Under the pieces are notes generated by a model. It saw only the letters and a program-made list of their open reading frames with translations, did not search any database and was not told the DNA's origin. From assembly GCA_001051155.2 (NCBI GenBank), contig JYIP02000004.1:5202383-5266382 (forward strand): a stretch of 64,000 bases of DNA. The letters run 5' to 3'. Positions 32,600-44,193 of this stretch are shown one piece after another. Origin of the DNA: Chrysoporthe austroafricana. Taxonomy: Eukaryota; Ascomycota; Sordariomycetes; Diaporthales; Cryphonectriaceae. How positions within the stretch are numbered: position 1 is the stretch's first letter; every line of letters begins with the position of its first letter. A program made the translations under genes and the position numbers.

Positions 32600-33255
32600 G
32601 TCGTCTCCGATGTCGTCGCTGGAAACGCGGGTTCCGGTGCGTGCGGATGCCTCTCTACACAGGCTAGCTCTCAGCAGGCAGAGGTCTAAGGCGCGGGCGA
32701 GGTAGTCCTAAGAAGAAGCCGACTGCCTCGTGTGCTAGATATCGATGCCCTCCCCAGCTGTGGACGGGCTTAGCGGTGCCAAGCGCCGCCCTTATATACC
32801 CAGAGAGGCGGGCGGTGATGGGAGCAGCGTCTCAGTTCCAGAGCGGGCCTCGCGGGCGCTGTCGCGGCTCGCGACGCCTTGACCCGAGCCTTCCGACGAC
32901 TCCACGCATGTTGGGAGCAGACAGGCACGGCACCTCTCCCTCGACGGGTCGACGCGATGCACGTTCTGGTGAGAGATCCGGCCCCGAGGGCAGATCGGAA
33001 GGCGTACGTAACCTTGCTTACTATGCAGTACTATGTAGTAGTACCAGGGCGCGGCCAGGTGCCCGAGGCTCGCCGGAAACAGCACCCGGAAGGCCGGTGT
33101 CGAACGACCTCCTGTTGGGCTGACGTTGTGGCGGATCTCGCTAGGGGCACGGGCCGAGCATCGTCCTCGAGACGTCGTCCGGTGCCCAGGACGGACGTTA
33201 GATGCTCGGCAGGCTGCACTGCGTCGGATTCTGCCGTGACAAAGAGGTGTCGTCC

Positions 33256-33272
33256 TGACTGACTGACTGACT

Positions 33273-33310
<38 letters not shown>
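33256..33310. repeat. TGAC/AGAC 4-bp microsatellite
   Basis: About five TGAC units change to about nine AGAC units in one array. No spacer structure is present. Confidence 0.9.
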
Positions 33311-34216
33311 TGCCTTCAGACAATGTGTTTTGCCATGCCGAGACTCGCTGGGGAGCCCGTAGTAGGCACGTGGCGATGACGGCGCGCCGAAGAAGAGGCG
33401 TACACGGCGACGGGGAGCCGTTGTCTGGCCTGCCGGTGCACGTTCCTCTCTCTCTCTTTTTGTTTCTTGTTCTTGTTCTTCTTTTCCCCCTCTTTTTCCT
33501 CTTTTCCTCCTCCTCCTCCTATATTTCCTTACCCTTTTTTTTTTTTTTTCCCTCATTTATTTACTTTACACCAGCCTCCTCCTCCCCCCCCTTTCCCTTT
33601 TTCGTCTTCATCCTCTTTCCTCTCGATGAGAGCACGAGCACGAATGGAGAGGCCACACAGAGACGAATGAGGTCGTGGCGTCGCGCCGCCGCCGAGTTGG
33701 CTGGGTGGAGGCTGATATCGGATACCGGCCGGGGGGGGATGGTTTGTTGGTCGTCGTGCTAACACTGCTGGCGCCTGGACGGGCTGGGCACGAGATAGCA
33801 AGAGCGCGCACCCCTTATCAGGAGCTCATGATGCATGATGGCGCAGGAAGAAGAGACATGGTGCCTGGCGTGGGACCCCTGACCGGGGGCAAGGAATTAG
33901 GCTTCTGGCTGCAGGCGGTGGGGCCCCCCCAAACCCCAATTAAGGTGTCTCTTAGGGGGCTCGACTGCCAGGCGCTGCCGGCCGATCCAGCCAATCCCGC
34001 CAGCCGGCGACCCTCTGAAACGAGGCCTGCTGGAGACGCGGGAGACCACCTCATTTACCTAATCACTGCTAATTTACAAAACTTTGACATTCTGTCGTCC
34101 CGCCTCGGGAAACATCCAGACTCGTTCCACCTCAGCCCAGGCCAACCTGCCACCGATCCCCTTCTTCGCCTCTGGGCACCACGCTCCGTCCTGTTCTCCT
34201 GAACCTCCACGACCGG

Positions 34217-34245
34217 GCAGCAGCAGCAGCAGCAGCAGTGGCGGC

Positions 34246-34279
<34 letters not shown>

Positions 34280-34310
34280 AGCGACGACGAGCGACGACGA
34301 GCGACAGGCT
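34217..34310. repeat. CAG / GGC / GAC compound triplet repeat
   Basis: A CAG run passes into GGC and then GAC triplets, ending in longer GAGCGAC units. It ends about 280 bases upstream of the DUF3405 start codon and so lies in its probable 5' leader or promoter. Confidence 0.9.
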
Positions 34311-34592
34311 GGTCTGGTCTCGACGCCGCGCGAGACATCATCGTTGGCCTCCTACCACCACCCGCGTGGCTGTCGCGACACGGCGCGACACCCACCCGGC
34401 ACTCCCAGCAGGCCCGCAGCACGGCAACGAGGCACACACGGTGCGCCACCTACCCCTGGCCCCGTGCAGGTCTCGCCCGCGTCGCTCGAGACGAGACAGC
34501 TCTTCGCTGCGTCCCGCGCGCCGCCGGGTGGTCGAGTCCGGGTCCCATGCCACCGCCTCACCACGTAACCACCGACTGCTCGTAGGCCTGCG

Positions 34593-36931
34593 ATGAGAAC
34601 CGCGAACTACAACGGCCCCGCCTGGAAAGACCACCGCCACCGCTCCAGGAGGAAATCCTCCTCCGGCCTCAACAGCCTCTCCCTGCCCTCCGGCCTCGAC
34701 TCGCCCTCCCCGCCCTCCTCGTCCTCCTCCATCCTTTCCTACGTCCCCTCCCCCCTCCGGACCATGCACCCACCGTCCTTCAGGCAGCTCCTCGTCGCCT
34801 CCACGGTCCTCTGCTTCTGCCTCTTCCTCTACGGCAGGCGGCTGTGGTCCACACACACGACGGGCGTGCACGACGAGTGGGCAAAACCGCCGCCTCCACC
34901 CTCGCAGCCACAGCAGCCACCGCCGCCCGAGGGACAACAGGATCAGCCGCCCCCGAGTACGGAGCATCAGACCCCGCTGCAGCAGGTGCCATGGCACTGG
35001 AACGACTACACGAGGTGCGTCTATCTCCTCCTCCGCCCCTCCCCCCTTTTCTCCCCGTGTGTGTGTGTGTGTGTGTGTGTGTCTTTTTCTCTCCCGCGCG
35101 TGCGCTGACCCACAAAAACAGCCTGGACGCCTTCTACCACGGCATCCGCACCCTCGTCGACTACTCAAGCTGGATCCCCGAACAGAGCAAGGACTCCGGT
35201 GATGTCAGGATCCTCGACAACATCCCCTTCGATCCCGTTCCCGCCAACCCCTACGCCCACCTCGACGACATCCAGACCTGCTATCTCGACGCCCATGAAA
35301 CCGTTCCCGCGCCCGATGTCTTCTCCTACCCCGGCATCCCCGCCTACATGCCCGCCCCCTACTTCGGCGCCTACGAAAACCTCGGCATGGCTCCCGACCA
35401 GTGCTGGGAGCGCTTCGGCCGCCTGGGCCCCTATGGCTACTCCTACCCCAAGGCCAGGGGCGGTTTCGGCCTCGAGGCGCCGCCCCCGGGCGAGCCCGTC
35501 CTCGACCGCATGATACAGAAGTACGACTACTCGGACATCAACTGGGGCAAGGTCCAGAAGAGGTGCCTCGACAGGAACCGTGCTCGCTTCGGCCTCGACA
35601 AGGACTCCGCCAGGCCCGAGAGCGGCGGCGGCGGCAGCGGCCTCTCGCGCCTGTGGTCCCAGGCGGCCAAGGGCGCCAAGAGGCCTCTGGCCCGCAACGT
35701 CCTGATCCTGCGCGCCTGGACCGGCATCGAGTGGACGCCCATGCGCATCATCAACACCAGGGCCCTCATCACCGAGCTGTCCCTCAAGTCCGGGGGCCAG
35801 TTCGATGTCCACATCCTCATGCACATCGTCGACGACTCCATTGACATATCCGACGAGGCCACCGCGAAGAAGATGGTCCGCGAGCACGTCCCCGAGGAGT
35901 TCTGGGACATCACCACGCCGTGGTCCGTCCCGGACATGGCCGCCTACTACCCGGGTTTCCGCGACGACATGACCCTCGAGAATGACAGCCACAAGCCCAT
36001 CTACAGCGTCTACCGCGTCCCCCACTTTGCCCTGCAGTGGTTCGCCCAGCGCCACCCTGAGTACGAGTACTTCTGGAACTGGGAGCTCGACCTGCGCTAC
36101 ACCGGCCACTACTACGAGTTCTTCGACTCTGCTGCCAGATGGGCCGACAAGCAGCCCCGGAAGTACCTTTGGGAGCGCAACGAGCGCTTCTGGATCCCCG
36201 GCCTCCACGGCCGCTGGCAGGACTTCGTCGACCTCGTCGAGAAGGAGACCGTCGCCAGCGGGGAGCCCAGCCCCTGGGGCCCACTCCTCAACGAGGGCAT
36301 CGTCAACACCGCCACCTACCCGCCTACCACGATCGAGCGCGACAACTACGAGTGGGGCGTCGGTGAGGCCGCCGACCTCGTCACCTTCAGCCCCCTCTTC
36401 GACCCGGCCAAGAACGCCTGGTCCCTCCGCTACGACATCACCGGCTACGACACCGTCCCGCCCCGTCGCACCTCCATCATCACCGTCGGCCGCTTCTCGC
36501 GCCGCCTGCTGCAGGCCATGCACGAGGAGGTCTCGCGCAACAAGCACACCATGTTCCCCGAGATGTTCCCCGGTTCCATCGCGCTGCACCACGGCCTTAA
36601 AGCCGTCTATATACCCCATCCCATCTTCTTCGACCGCCGCTGGCCCCTCGACAGGCTCGACTCCGTCTTCAACCACGCCGAGACCCCTGAGCTGAGCGTC
36701 TACTACTGGCCCTTCACCCCGGGCACCTCGGAGCATAACTTCTTCACCTCGACGTACTACTATAACACCGAGTTCGGCCCACAGCTCTGGCACCGCTGGC
36801 TCGGGCAGGAGGACGCCGGGCTGGGCGGTCCGGAGCTCGAGAAGGATACGGGTCGCATGTGCCTGAGAGGGGTCTTGATGCATCCCGTCAAGTTCGACTT
36901 CGCTACGGACAAGGCGATCGGCGCGACTTGA
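34593..36931 (+). CDS. DUF3405 family type II membrane protein
   Basis: Fungal DUF3405 protein. The family is unexplored biochemically, but its fold and membrane topology suggest a Golgi glycosyltransferase-like role. Model: exons 34593-35014 and 35122-36931, 743 aa. The intron (107 nt) has donor GTGCGT, branch CTGAC and acceptor AACAG, and joins WNDYT to SLDAFYHGIRTLV. A short basic S/P-rich cytosolic tail is followed by a signal anchor at about 66-82 (LLVASTVLCFCLFLYG), then a proline-rich stem and a large lumenal domain. Features include AWTGIEWTPMRIINTRALI, FDVHILMHIVDDS, FFWNWELDLRYTGHYYEF (DxD-like ELDLR) and NEGIVNTATYPP. A GT microsatellite lies inside the intron. Another same-strand, Golgi-like gene follows at 37631. 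Confidence 0.88.
35057..35082 (+). repeat. GT dinucleotide repeat in DUF3405 intron
   Basis: Thirteen GT units lie inside the single intron of the DUF3405 gene, upstream of its CTGAC branch site. Confidence 0.95.
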
Positions 36932-37630
36932 TCCCGGCGCGCCTGCATTGGTGGGGCGCCTCTTCAAGTGACTTTGGTTCCCTTGTGAAATACCCTTCAC
37001 GTACCCTCTTGTATACTACACAGCGTCGGGTACATTTGTTACCTTGATAGACATAGCGATTCAATGACAGTTCCTGGAAGTCCATTCTCAATATGGGCTT
37101 CGAGCCGCGCGCCCGACTTGTCACAGATGTGCATCGTACAGGCTCGCGGAGCCTGTTCTAGACAAGACAGCATATAAGCCCGAGGACGGTGCGGCTCTGA
37201 TCGCAGCCATATCTGGCCGAACGGCGGGGGTGGTGGCTCAGTTGCCTGATGTGCAGGGAAGCGGATCGAGTGGACGGAGCGACCTTCTCCGCAGACACCA
37301 TTTGTCCCGGCGGAGATTGACCAGGGGGGCCTGCGACTGCTTCAGCATGTAGAGAGGGGAAAGGAGAGGATGAAGGCCCCAGCGGCCCCGGCGCGCCCTG
37401 GTTTTCTGGATGTCGGTATCTCAGTTCCTCTAAACTGGCTTTGCTCCTTCGCCAGGCCGTCCTTCGTCGTTCCTGAGATCGTCGGTATTGAGCTACAACA
37501 GAAAGCGGCACCTAAATGTAGGCATATCTGTACTAGGTACCTGTCTTGCTTTCCGGCAGCCCATCAATGACTTCAGTCGGGTGCAGTCGGGTGTACCCAC
37601 CGGCATATTGCGTCTCATCAGGCTCGGGCT
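36932..37630. other. Intergenic
   Basis: Spacer between two same-strand genes. No coding signal. Confidence 0.5.
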
Positions 37631-39058
37631 ATGATCTCAACAGTGACGAGGGGCGGTAGGCTGGTCCTCCTTGTCAGCCTTATCAGCCTCGCGCTGCTCT
37701 GGAGCTGCCGCCTCCCACGTCTCTGCATCTTTGACGAGTGTCCCCAGAGCCAGAGGGACTTGTTCAGCCCCGCGGGCTCAGTCTCTGACCGTGCCTTTGG
37801 CGGCAGCGACCTCTCTGTTCCGGATGCACCTTTCGTCTCGTGGCCCCTGGCCCGGGTCTGCTCCGAGACCACTACGTGGACGTCAGGGCTGGTATTCGTC
37901 TGTGATAACAACTCCGGTGGCATTGGCAATATAAGAAACTTTATACTCACGTGTCTTCGGTACGCCATCGAGGCCGGCGCCGCTGGCATTACCATGCCGA
38001 CGATCCAGACGAGGTCGCCGGACAGACTGGATGACCTGTTCATCGGCAAGAAGCTGCCCTTCTCCTACTTCTTCGACGAGGACCACTTCCGCCAGAGCCT
38101 GCGCACGGCCTGCCCTCAGATCACCATATACGACACGCCGGAGGATGTACCGGGCCTGAATGTGGGCGAGGAGGATGGGCGCAGGGGCGACGTGCGGCCA
38201 GATATGATCACCCCCAACCGCCTCGGCCTCAGAGGAGGCTGTGACCAGCGCGACCTCAACCGTCATGCCGATCTCTTCGGCTCCCGGTTCCACGCGTGGC
38301 TGGACGAAAAACAGCAACGGCTGGGTCAGGAACCAGTCACCCCGTCCAACCCGAAGTTGATCCGGTTCAACTGGGGCGTGCAGTGGACCTTCCCCGTATA
38401 TCGAGATGGTCCCGAATTCGTTGCGACGTTCGGTGGCATTCTCAAGTTCCGGCCCGACATCCTGGAGCTGGGTCTGAAGACTGCCGCTGCCGCTGCCATG
38501 AGTGAGACGGCCCTACCCGCTCCTTCGATATCTCAACCCAACGCATCCTTCGTCGGCATCCACCTGCGAACCGAGAGCGATGCGCTCAGCAGCTGGCCAT
38601 CGTTCCAAGACCAGGCTAGCGCTTATATGGCCAAGGCGTCCGAATTGAACCCGCCGCCCAGGTTCGCATACCTGGCCACCGGAAACGTGACGGAAGCTGC
38701 CCGTCTCGCTTCTCTCGCGCTCGACCGGCATGGGTTACGTGTCCTGACCAAGCACGAGCTTTTGACCAAACAGAAAAGGGACGACCGGGATCTGCTAGAG
38801 CGGCTGAACGCTCTGAGCTGGGACCAACAAGCGCTGGTGGATTTTGTCGTCCTGCTACATGCCGACTACTTCTTAGGTGTCAGTCCCAGCTCTTTCAGTA
38901 TGAATGTCGCCCTGAAAAGGCACCTGAAGCATGATGGTATCTACACGAGGCCGTGGAGGGTCGGTGTTGACGAGGGAGATGGCAGAAGCTGGCTCGTGGG
39001 CAAGTATGACGGATACTGGGATGACTGGCTGTTCATGTACGATTCTCTGTGGCCTTAA
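37631..39058 (+). CDS. O-fucosyltransferase-like membrane protein
   Basis: Resembles the GDP-fucose protein O-fucosyltransferase superfamily, so probably a lumenal Golgi/ER glycosyltransferase. Donor and acceptor are unknown. Single exon, 475 aa. A signal anchor lies at about 10-26 (LVLLVSLISLALLWSC). The family's glycine-rich first motif reads FVCDNNSGGIGNIRNFILTC. The basic H-x-R-type motif is VGIHLRTESDALSSW. The C-terminal region VVLLHADYFLGVSPSSFSMN followed by ALKRHL matches the conserved nucleotide-sugar site. One N-x-S/T site appears in NASF and another in NVTE. It follows the DUF3405 gene on the same strand, so the two may act on the same secretory glycans. That link is inference from position only. 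Confidence 0.8.
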   Translation: MISTVTRGGRLVLLVSLISLALLWSCRLPRLCIFDECPQSQRDLFSPAGSVSDRAFGGSDLSVPDAPFVSWPLARVCSETTTWTSGLVFVCDNNSGGIGNIRNFILTCLRYAIEAGAAGITMPTIQTRSPDRLDDLFIGKKLPFSYFFDEDHFRQSLRTACPQITIYDTPEDVPGLNVGEEDGRRGDVRPDMITPNRLGLRGGCDQRDLNRHADLFGSRFHAWLDEKQQRLGQEPVTPSNPKLIRFNWGVQWTFPVYRDGPEFVATFGGILKFRPDILELGLKTAAAAAMSETALPAPSISQPNASFVGIHLRTESDALSSWPSFQDQASAYMAKASELNPPPRFAYLATGNVTEAARLASLALDRHGLRVLTKHELLTKQKRDDRDLLERLNALSWDQQALVDFVVLLHADYFLGVSPSSFSMNVALKRHLKHDGIYTRPWRVGVDEGDGRSWLVGKYDGYWDDWLFMYDSLWP

Positions 39059-40509
39059 ACGGGGGGGGGGGGTTGTTCTCTGGTGCATGGGCCAGTAGCT
39101 CGTAGCCGCTCGCAGTGTTGGGATAAGTTTTATGGACCGCACTTTCGCCTCCACGCGTACAATATTTCCCAGCCCGATGGCCCTTTCTGTGCCCTTCTGG
39201 ACTCTTGGAACCAGGTCTGGCACCGCAACTTTGTTGATGGCCTCGACAGCTGAGAACAATCCAGAAATGGAGCACAATCACTGGTAGAATTCTCGACTTA
39301 GATATCAGAAGTTTTCCGTCGGCTCTTGCGGAGTCTTATAGAAGCTTTTTATCTGTCGATGCGGTGGTTGTACTTCGGCGTGCTAGGGAGGAACCTGCAA
39401 ACTCGAAATAGCTGAGTTTTACGCGAGAATATTACGAATATGACTACAGGTCTATTGAGTTGTCCAAGTGTCCCTTACTTCCACAGAGGGATAGCAAGCA
39501 ATCATAAAGCCGGAATTAAAGTTGGCATTTGATGTTGGGGGATGGCAGGATCTCGACATCTGGACGCCAGGATAACGTCATCCTCTCCGTAACGAAACGC
39601 CACAACAAGTTCAGAATGTTCCTATCGAAGACCCTCTAGTCGCCGGAGTTTACGTCTAGCTTGGTAGGCTGCTGTCCGGTCCCCCTTCAGAAAGAGTTCA
39701 TCTACTTTTGGGAGTCCAGACATCATTCCTGCAATATTATCAAGAAGGGTACTCTGCACAGAGACTGCTCCAAGCACGACATCTGGAACATGTTCATGTC
39801 CACAAAAAGGACAATATAATGCCGCCAAAGGAGCAGGTTGTCGTCGTAGCTTATGCTGTCCGCTTGATGTAAGAGACACAATGCTGAGCATTGTCTAAGA
39901 CGGCCGTCTGGATCTCGACTGCCGGACGGACGTAGTCTCCGGGGTCGCGGACGTCAGCCGAAATCAATTTTCATAATTATAGGAACCAGGAAAACAGACT
40001 GGCGAGGGGATGCTGTGGACAGTATTATGAGACCTTCCAATGGGCCGCAGCCCCTTCTCATTTCTTTTTTTGGGGGGGGGGGCGCGGGAGGTTTGAGCAA
40101 AAATACATACAAAAAGAATCATGTCCTGCCTGTCTGCTTTGTGTCTTGGATGAGATCTTAATGCTATGCGTGAGAGATATCTTCACGGTACACAGGCTGG
40201 TACTTCTGAATGGTAGTTTTGACGTCGAAATAAGGTTCTCACGGATAGAAGCCGTGTGTACGGGTACGGACGTACCTTGTCGATAAGCCGGTTTTATCTT
40301 ATCGCCCCTGGAAAAATTTCTGGACGACTGCACGCGAACCGCCTCGCTCAGGTTCGCCGTCGTCTCTAACCAACACCAGCACCGCCCTAGACGCCAGAGC
40401 ACGATCGCAGGCGCTCACGGCTCCAGACGCGTCTCTTTTCTGTCCCCTTCCCCCCATACCTCCTGCGACATCCGGCCCCGCCCCGCCCTGTGGTGCCGCT
40501 AACATCATC
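39059..40509. other. Intergenic, no supported gene
   Basis: Starts with an 11-G run two bases after the upstream stop codon, and has a second G run at 40073-40082. A minus-strand frame at 39622-39891 encodes 89 aa with CPFCGHEH but has no other support. Confidence 0.45.
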
Positions 40510-42021
40510 ATGTCGAAGCGCCCCGGTGAGCACGAGGACCGCCCTCTCAAGGCTGGCCACCGCCCCGACGCTATGGAGATGGACATCGACACCGACAACG
40601 CCAACAACGACAAGGACATGGGCGAGTTTGAGGACGAGTTTGAGGATGAGTTCGAGAGCGAGGATGAGGTCCTCGAGGCTGGCGTGGACGGGAGGCCAGA
40701 CGCCGAGCGGGAGAGAGAGCAGGCCGAGATGGACGTCGACAACCCCTCCGCCTCCTCTGCTGGGCCGTCCGCCTTCATTGTCGGCAGGTCGAAGCTCGAG
40801 CCCGGCCAGACCCTCGCCCCCGACCCTTCCACCTACCACATGCTCCACAACCTGTCCACCCCGTGGCCCTGCCTGTCCTTCGACATAATACCCGACGCCC
40901 TCGGCGACAACCGCAAGGTCTACCCCGCCACCATGTATACCGTCTCTGGCACCCAGGCCGAGGGCCAGCGTGCACAAGAGAACGCTCTCATGGTCATGAA
41001 GTTTGCAGGCCTCAGCAGGATGGACCGTGGAGACGACGGCAGCGATGATGAAGAGGACGAGGACGAGGACGACGAGGACGCGGAGCCCATCCTCGAGTCC
41101 AAGTCGATCCCCCTCTCCTCCACCACCAACCGCACTCGCGCCCATCAGTCGCCGGCCTCCGGCTCCTCCGGGACCCCGACCACCCTCGTCGCCACCATGA
41201 CCGAGTCCTCCCATGTCTACATCCACGACATCACCCCCCACCTAGCCAGCTTCGACACCCCTGGCACCATCATCTCCGACAAGCAGAACAGACCCCTGTC
41301 CACCATTCGCGCCCACAAGTCGGAGGGCTACGCCGTTGACTGGTCGCCGTTGTCTCCCGGCGGCAGGCTCGCCACTGGTGACAATGACGGCTTCATCTAC
41401 ATCACCACCCGCACCGATGGTGGTGGCTGGGTCACGGATACCAGGCCCCTGGCCGGCCACACGGGAAGCGTCGAGGAGATCCAGTGGAGCCCCAGCGAAG
41501 ACAAGGTCTTCTCTTCTGCCTCCTCCGACGGCACCATCCGAATTTGGGACATACGGAGCAAGAGCCGGAAGCCAATGATCACCATGCAGATCAGTAAGGC
41601 CGACGTCAACGTCATGAGCTGGAGCCGCCAGAGGTCCAACTTGCTCGCATCCGGCGACGACGATGGTGTCTGGGGCGTCTGGGACCTGCGACAGTGGAAG
41701 CCCAACGCCGCTGAGAAGCCCACCCCCGTCGCGAGTTTCGACTACCATAAGGAGCAGATCACGAGTGTCGAGTGGCACCCAACCGACGACAGCATCGTCG
41801 CCGTGGCCGCCGGCGATAACACCGTCACACTCTGGGACCTGGCCGTCGAGTTGGATGATGAGGAGAGCAAAGATACCGCTGGCGTCCAGGACGTCCCGCC
41901 CCAGCTGTTGTTTGTCCACTACCACGAGCAGGCCAAGGAGGTCCACTGGCACCCTCAGATACCAGGCACTCTGGTGGCCACTGGCCAGGAGTTTAGCATC
42001 TTCAAGACCATCAGCGTCTAG
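40510..42021 (+). CDS. RRB1: Rrb1/GRWD1-type ribosome assembly WD40 protein
   Basis: Glutamate-rich WD-repeat protein. The yeast orthologue Rrb1 chaperones new ribosomal protein L3 and is needed for 60S subunit assembly in the nucleus and nucleolus. Single exon, 503 aa. The acidic N-terminal tract is at about 38-58 (EDEFEDEFESEDE). A conserved leader follows, including DPSTYHMLHNLSTPWPCLSFD and YPATMYTVSGTQAE. A second acidic loop lies at about 177-195. WD repeats then follow: SEGYAVDWSPL, GSVEEIQWSPSEDKVFSSAS with DGTIRIWDIR, VNVMSWSR, and ITSVEWHPTDDSIVAVAAGD with NTVTLWDL. It ends at EVHWHPQIPGTLVATG. Codon use is strongly GC-ending, as expected for an expressed housekeeping gene. Confidence 0.95.
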   Translation: MSKRPGEHEDRPLKAGHRPDAMEMDIDTDNANNDKDMGEFEDEFEDEFESEDEVLEAGVDGRPDAEREREQAEMDVDNPSASSAGPSAFIVGRSKLEPGQTLAPDPSTYHMLHNLSTPWPCLSFDIIPDALGDNRKVYPATMYTVSGTQAEGQRAQENALMVMKFAGLSRMDRGDDGSDDEEDEDEDDEDAEPILESKSIPLSSTTNRTRAHQSPASGSSGTPTTLVATMTESSHVYIHDITPHLASFDTPGTIISDKQNRPLSTIRAHKSEGYAVDWSPLSPGGRLATGDNDGFIYITTRTDGGGWVTDTRPLAGHTGSVEEIQWSPSEDKVFSSASSDGTIRIWDIRSKSRKPMITMQISKADVNVMSWSRQRSNLLASGDDDGVWGVWDLRQWKPNAAEKPTPVASFDYHKEQITSVEWHPTDDSIVAVAAGDNTVTLWDLAVELDDEESKDTAGVQDVPPQLLFVHYHEQAKEVHWHPQIPGTLVATGQEFSIFKTISV

Positions 42022-43071
42022 GTGTATGACACGCTGCAGGGAGGGAAGAGAGTTCTGTTGCTGTTCTGCGTTGGTTGAATCTGGAGAGGTCAAGTTGATG
42101 ATAGATCAAAGGAGGACGGCGTGAATGGGCATAAATGATACCACTAATCAAGAAGCAATTATTTGCCACGGCCTGTCGATCCTGTGAAGATATTCAAGGT
42201 ACAATAACTCGGCCAAGGTGCACGGGTACGACCAATGGTGCCAGTCCGCCATGTAGACCTCGCAATCTGAGCACGAACAACTGCCTGAGTGTCGCAATGA
42301 CACACCGGCAAAAGTACACGGGAGATTACCTTGGCGTGGAATAGCTTGATCGGACAGCTTAAAGCACTCTAACCTTGGATGTTTATCTCGTCTGCTCGTG
42401 AGCTGATGGCCCCACTAGCTTAGAATTGGGGGGGGGGGGGATGCTCAAATTGGAGTTTTGTGGAACGTGCCTGGAGTACGTTTCTAAGGATCAAGCTCCC
42501 TAGGTTGATCGGCATCCCCCATCTGATGTTTCCGGTCTCGATATTCTTCTAGGCACGGTCCTGCAAGGACCGATTCCTCTTTCCCATCACCCGGTATCTT
42601 TGAAGGAGGACTTACCTCTTGCAAAGGCTGTCGAATTGGGTGAGTTTCGCCATGGCGTTTTGCCTTCATGCAGACAAGTGAGGAGCGTAGCCAAAGATGG
42701 TCACGGGCATGTGATGGAAAAGATTGTGTATCATCCTTCACATCAAGCCCGTTAGTGCGAAATTTGTAGAGACACAATATGATGAGGTCTGAGCCTAACG
42801 TATGTCCTGATTGTCGTCTAGATGCTCATCACCACGAACGTCGTACCGACATGGCTCCAGCATAAAGTGAAACTGCCGTCAGAAACTGTCCACCAACTTT
42901 GCCATGTCGCCGGAATCCGAATCGAGCACCGCTAAGGTGGAATCGTAGACGCCTTGGCGTAGATGGAAGGCTTTCACCAGATTCGATGCAGGCACAGGTT
43001 CAAACCTCCAGTACTATCAGGCTCACATGTATAAATTTGTCCGCCGCACTGGGTATTCGTAGGTATCTGGT
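42022..43071. other. Intergenic between convergent genes
   Basis: No coding signal. There is a 12-G run at 42428-42439. Confidence 0.5.
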
Positions 43072-44193
43072 CTAATTTCCCGCCTTGACTTCTAAGAACT
43101 CTTGACTGAATGAATAAGTAGTGTAGCCCTCCGGTGTCCCTGGTGTGTAGAACGTGTCACGGTTGTACTTCTCCAAAGCGATGCCATTCTCGACCCTGAA
43201 GACCAAGTCTGGGTTGGAAATGAAATACCGCCCAAACACGATGATTATATCCTTCTGCGGAAACTCCTCGTCCGCTGCCTTGATGGCAGACTCCGGTGTG
43301 AAGCCACCAGCGAGCAGCACAGGGCTCTGGTTGTTCCAGATATCCACGAGAAAATTAACCTTCTCGGTGGCCTCAACATCCGCATTTCCAGAGATTCTGG
43401 ACTCTACCAGGTGGAGGTATGACAATCCGAACTGCTTGAGCTCTTTCACCAAGTATGAGAACTGGGGCACGGGGTCGGCCATTTTCATGGCCTGGAAGGA
43501 AGAGTAAGGGCTCAATCGGATGCCAGTCCTATCACCACCGATTGCCGCCACAATGGCCTTGGTGACCTCGATGGCGAAGCGAGCCCTGTTCTCGACCGAG
43601 CCGCCCCATTGATCCTTGCGGTTGTTGCTGACGTCCTGTAGGAACTGATCCACAAGATAGCCGTTTGCTGCATGGATCTCGACGCCGTCGAACCCGGCAG
43701 AGATCGCATTCTTGGCTGCCTGTGCATACAGGCCGACATAGTCCCAAATCTCGGCCTCGGTCAGAGGGTGGGGCTTGGCTCGCCCCTCAATAGCGATGTC
43801 GCTGGCGCTGACGACCTTTGCGGCATCCCCCAGTTCCTTCTTCAGCCCATCGAGATGAGCGGCACGTCCCAGGGCCCAAAGCTGCAGGTAGATGACGCCC
43901 TCGTTGGCGTGAACGGCGTCGGTTACCTTCCTCCAGCTCTCGACCTGCGCGTCGGACCAGATGCCCGGGACGTTGGTGTAGCCGCCGGCTTGGGGGGCGA
44001 TGAAGGTCGCCTCAGTGACCAGGAGGGTCCCAGGAACGCAGGCTCGTTGAGCATAGTATTCAGACACTAACGGCTGAATAGGGACGTGGTCCTCATCGGC
44101 ACGGATTCGAGTAAGAGGAGCCATGGCTATGCGGTTGGAGAGCTCGCTCCGGCCCACCTTCAGTGGCTTGAAGAGGTTCGTAGAGGCGGCCAT
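43072..44193 (-). CDS. Old Yellow Enzyme family NADH:flavin oxidoreductase
   Basis: FMN-dependent ene-reductase of the Old Yellow Enzyme family, which reduces activated C=C bonds of enones and similar compounds. Single exon, 373 aa from the ATG at 44193. A GTG further up is not a credible start. TIM-barrel landmarks: NLFKPLKVGRSELSNRIAMAPLTR at the N-terminus, LLVTEATFI, the substrate-binding H-x-x-N with tyrosine in VEIHAANGYLVDQFL, GGSVENRARFAIEVTKAIV, GIRLSPYSSF, and the phosphate-binding VFGRYFISNPDLV. Cytosolic; no targeting signal seen. It is the first redox enzyme of the catabolic/tailoring block and would suit reduction of an unsaturated ketone. Confidence 0.93.
   Translation of the reverse strand: MAASTNLFKPLKVGRSELSNRIAMAPLTRIRADEDHVPIQPLVSEYYAQRACVPGTLLVTEATFIAPQAGGYTNVPGIWSDAQVESWRKVTDAVHANEGVIYLQLWALGRAAHLDGLKKELGDAAKVVSASDIAIEGRAKPHPLTEAEIWDYVGLYAQAAKNAISAGFDGVEIHAANGYLVDQFLQDVSNNRKDQWGGSVENRARFAIEVTKAIVAAIGGDRTGIRLSPYSSFQAMKMADPVPQFSYLVKELKQFGLSYLHLVESRISGNADVEATEKVNFLVDIWNNQSPVLLAGGFTPESAIKAADEEFPQKDIIIVFGRYFISNPDLVFRVENGIALEKYNRDTFYTPGTPEGYTTYSFSQEFLEVKAGN

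Larger units (their letters stand above)
32600..34592. other. Gene-free low-complexity region
   Basis: Two kilobases between divergent genes without a supported gene. It holds a GACT/GACA array, a pyrimidine-rich tract at 33445-33610 and a CAG/GGC/GAC array just upstream of the next gene. Open frames here translate to repeats. Confidence 0.55.

Noticed and set aside
33256..33310. CRISPR-like array
   Set aside because: It is a simple 4-bp microsatellite without spacers, in a fungal genome.
35165..37000. 611-codon open frame on the minus strand
   Set aside because: It lies opposite the DUF3405 exon. It results from GC-rich codon use, with a V/G/E/D-rich translation lacking domain motifs.
39622..39891. 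89-codon minus-strand frame with CPFCGHEH
   Set aside because: One C-x2-C pair is not enough for a zinc ribbon. No splice signals or neighbours support it.
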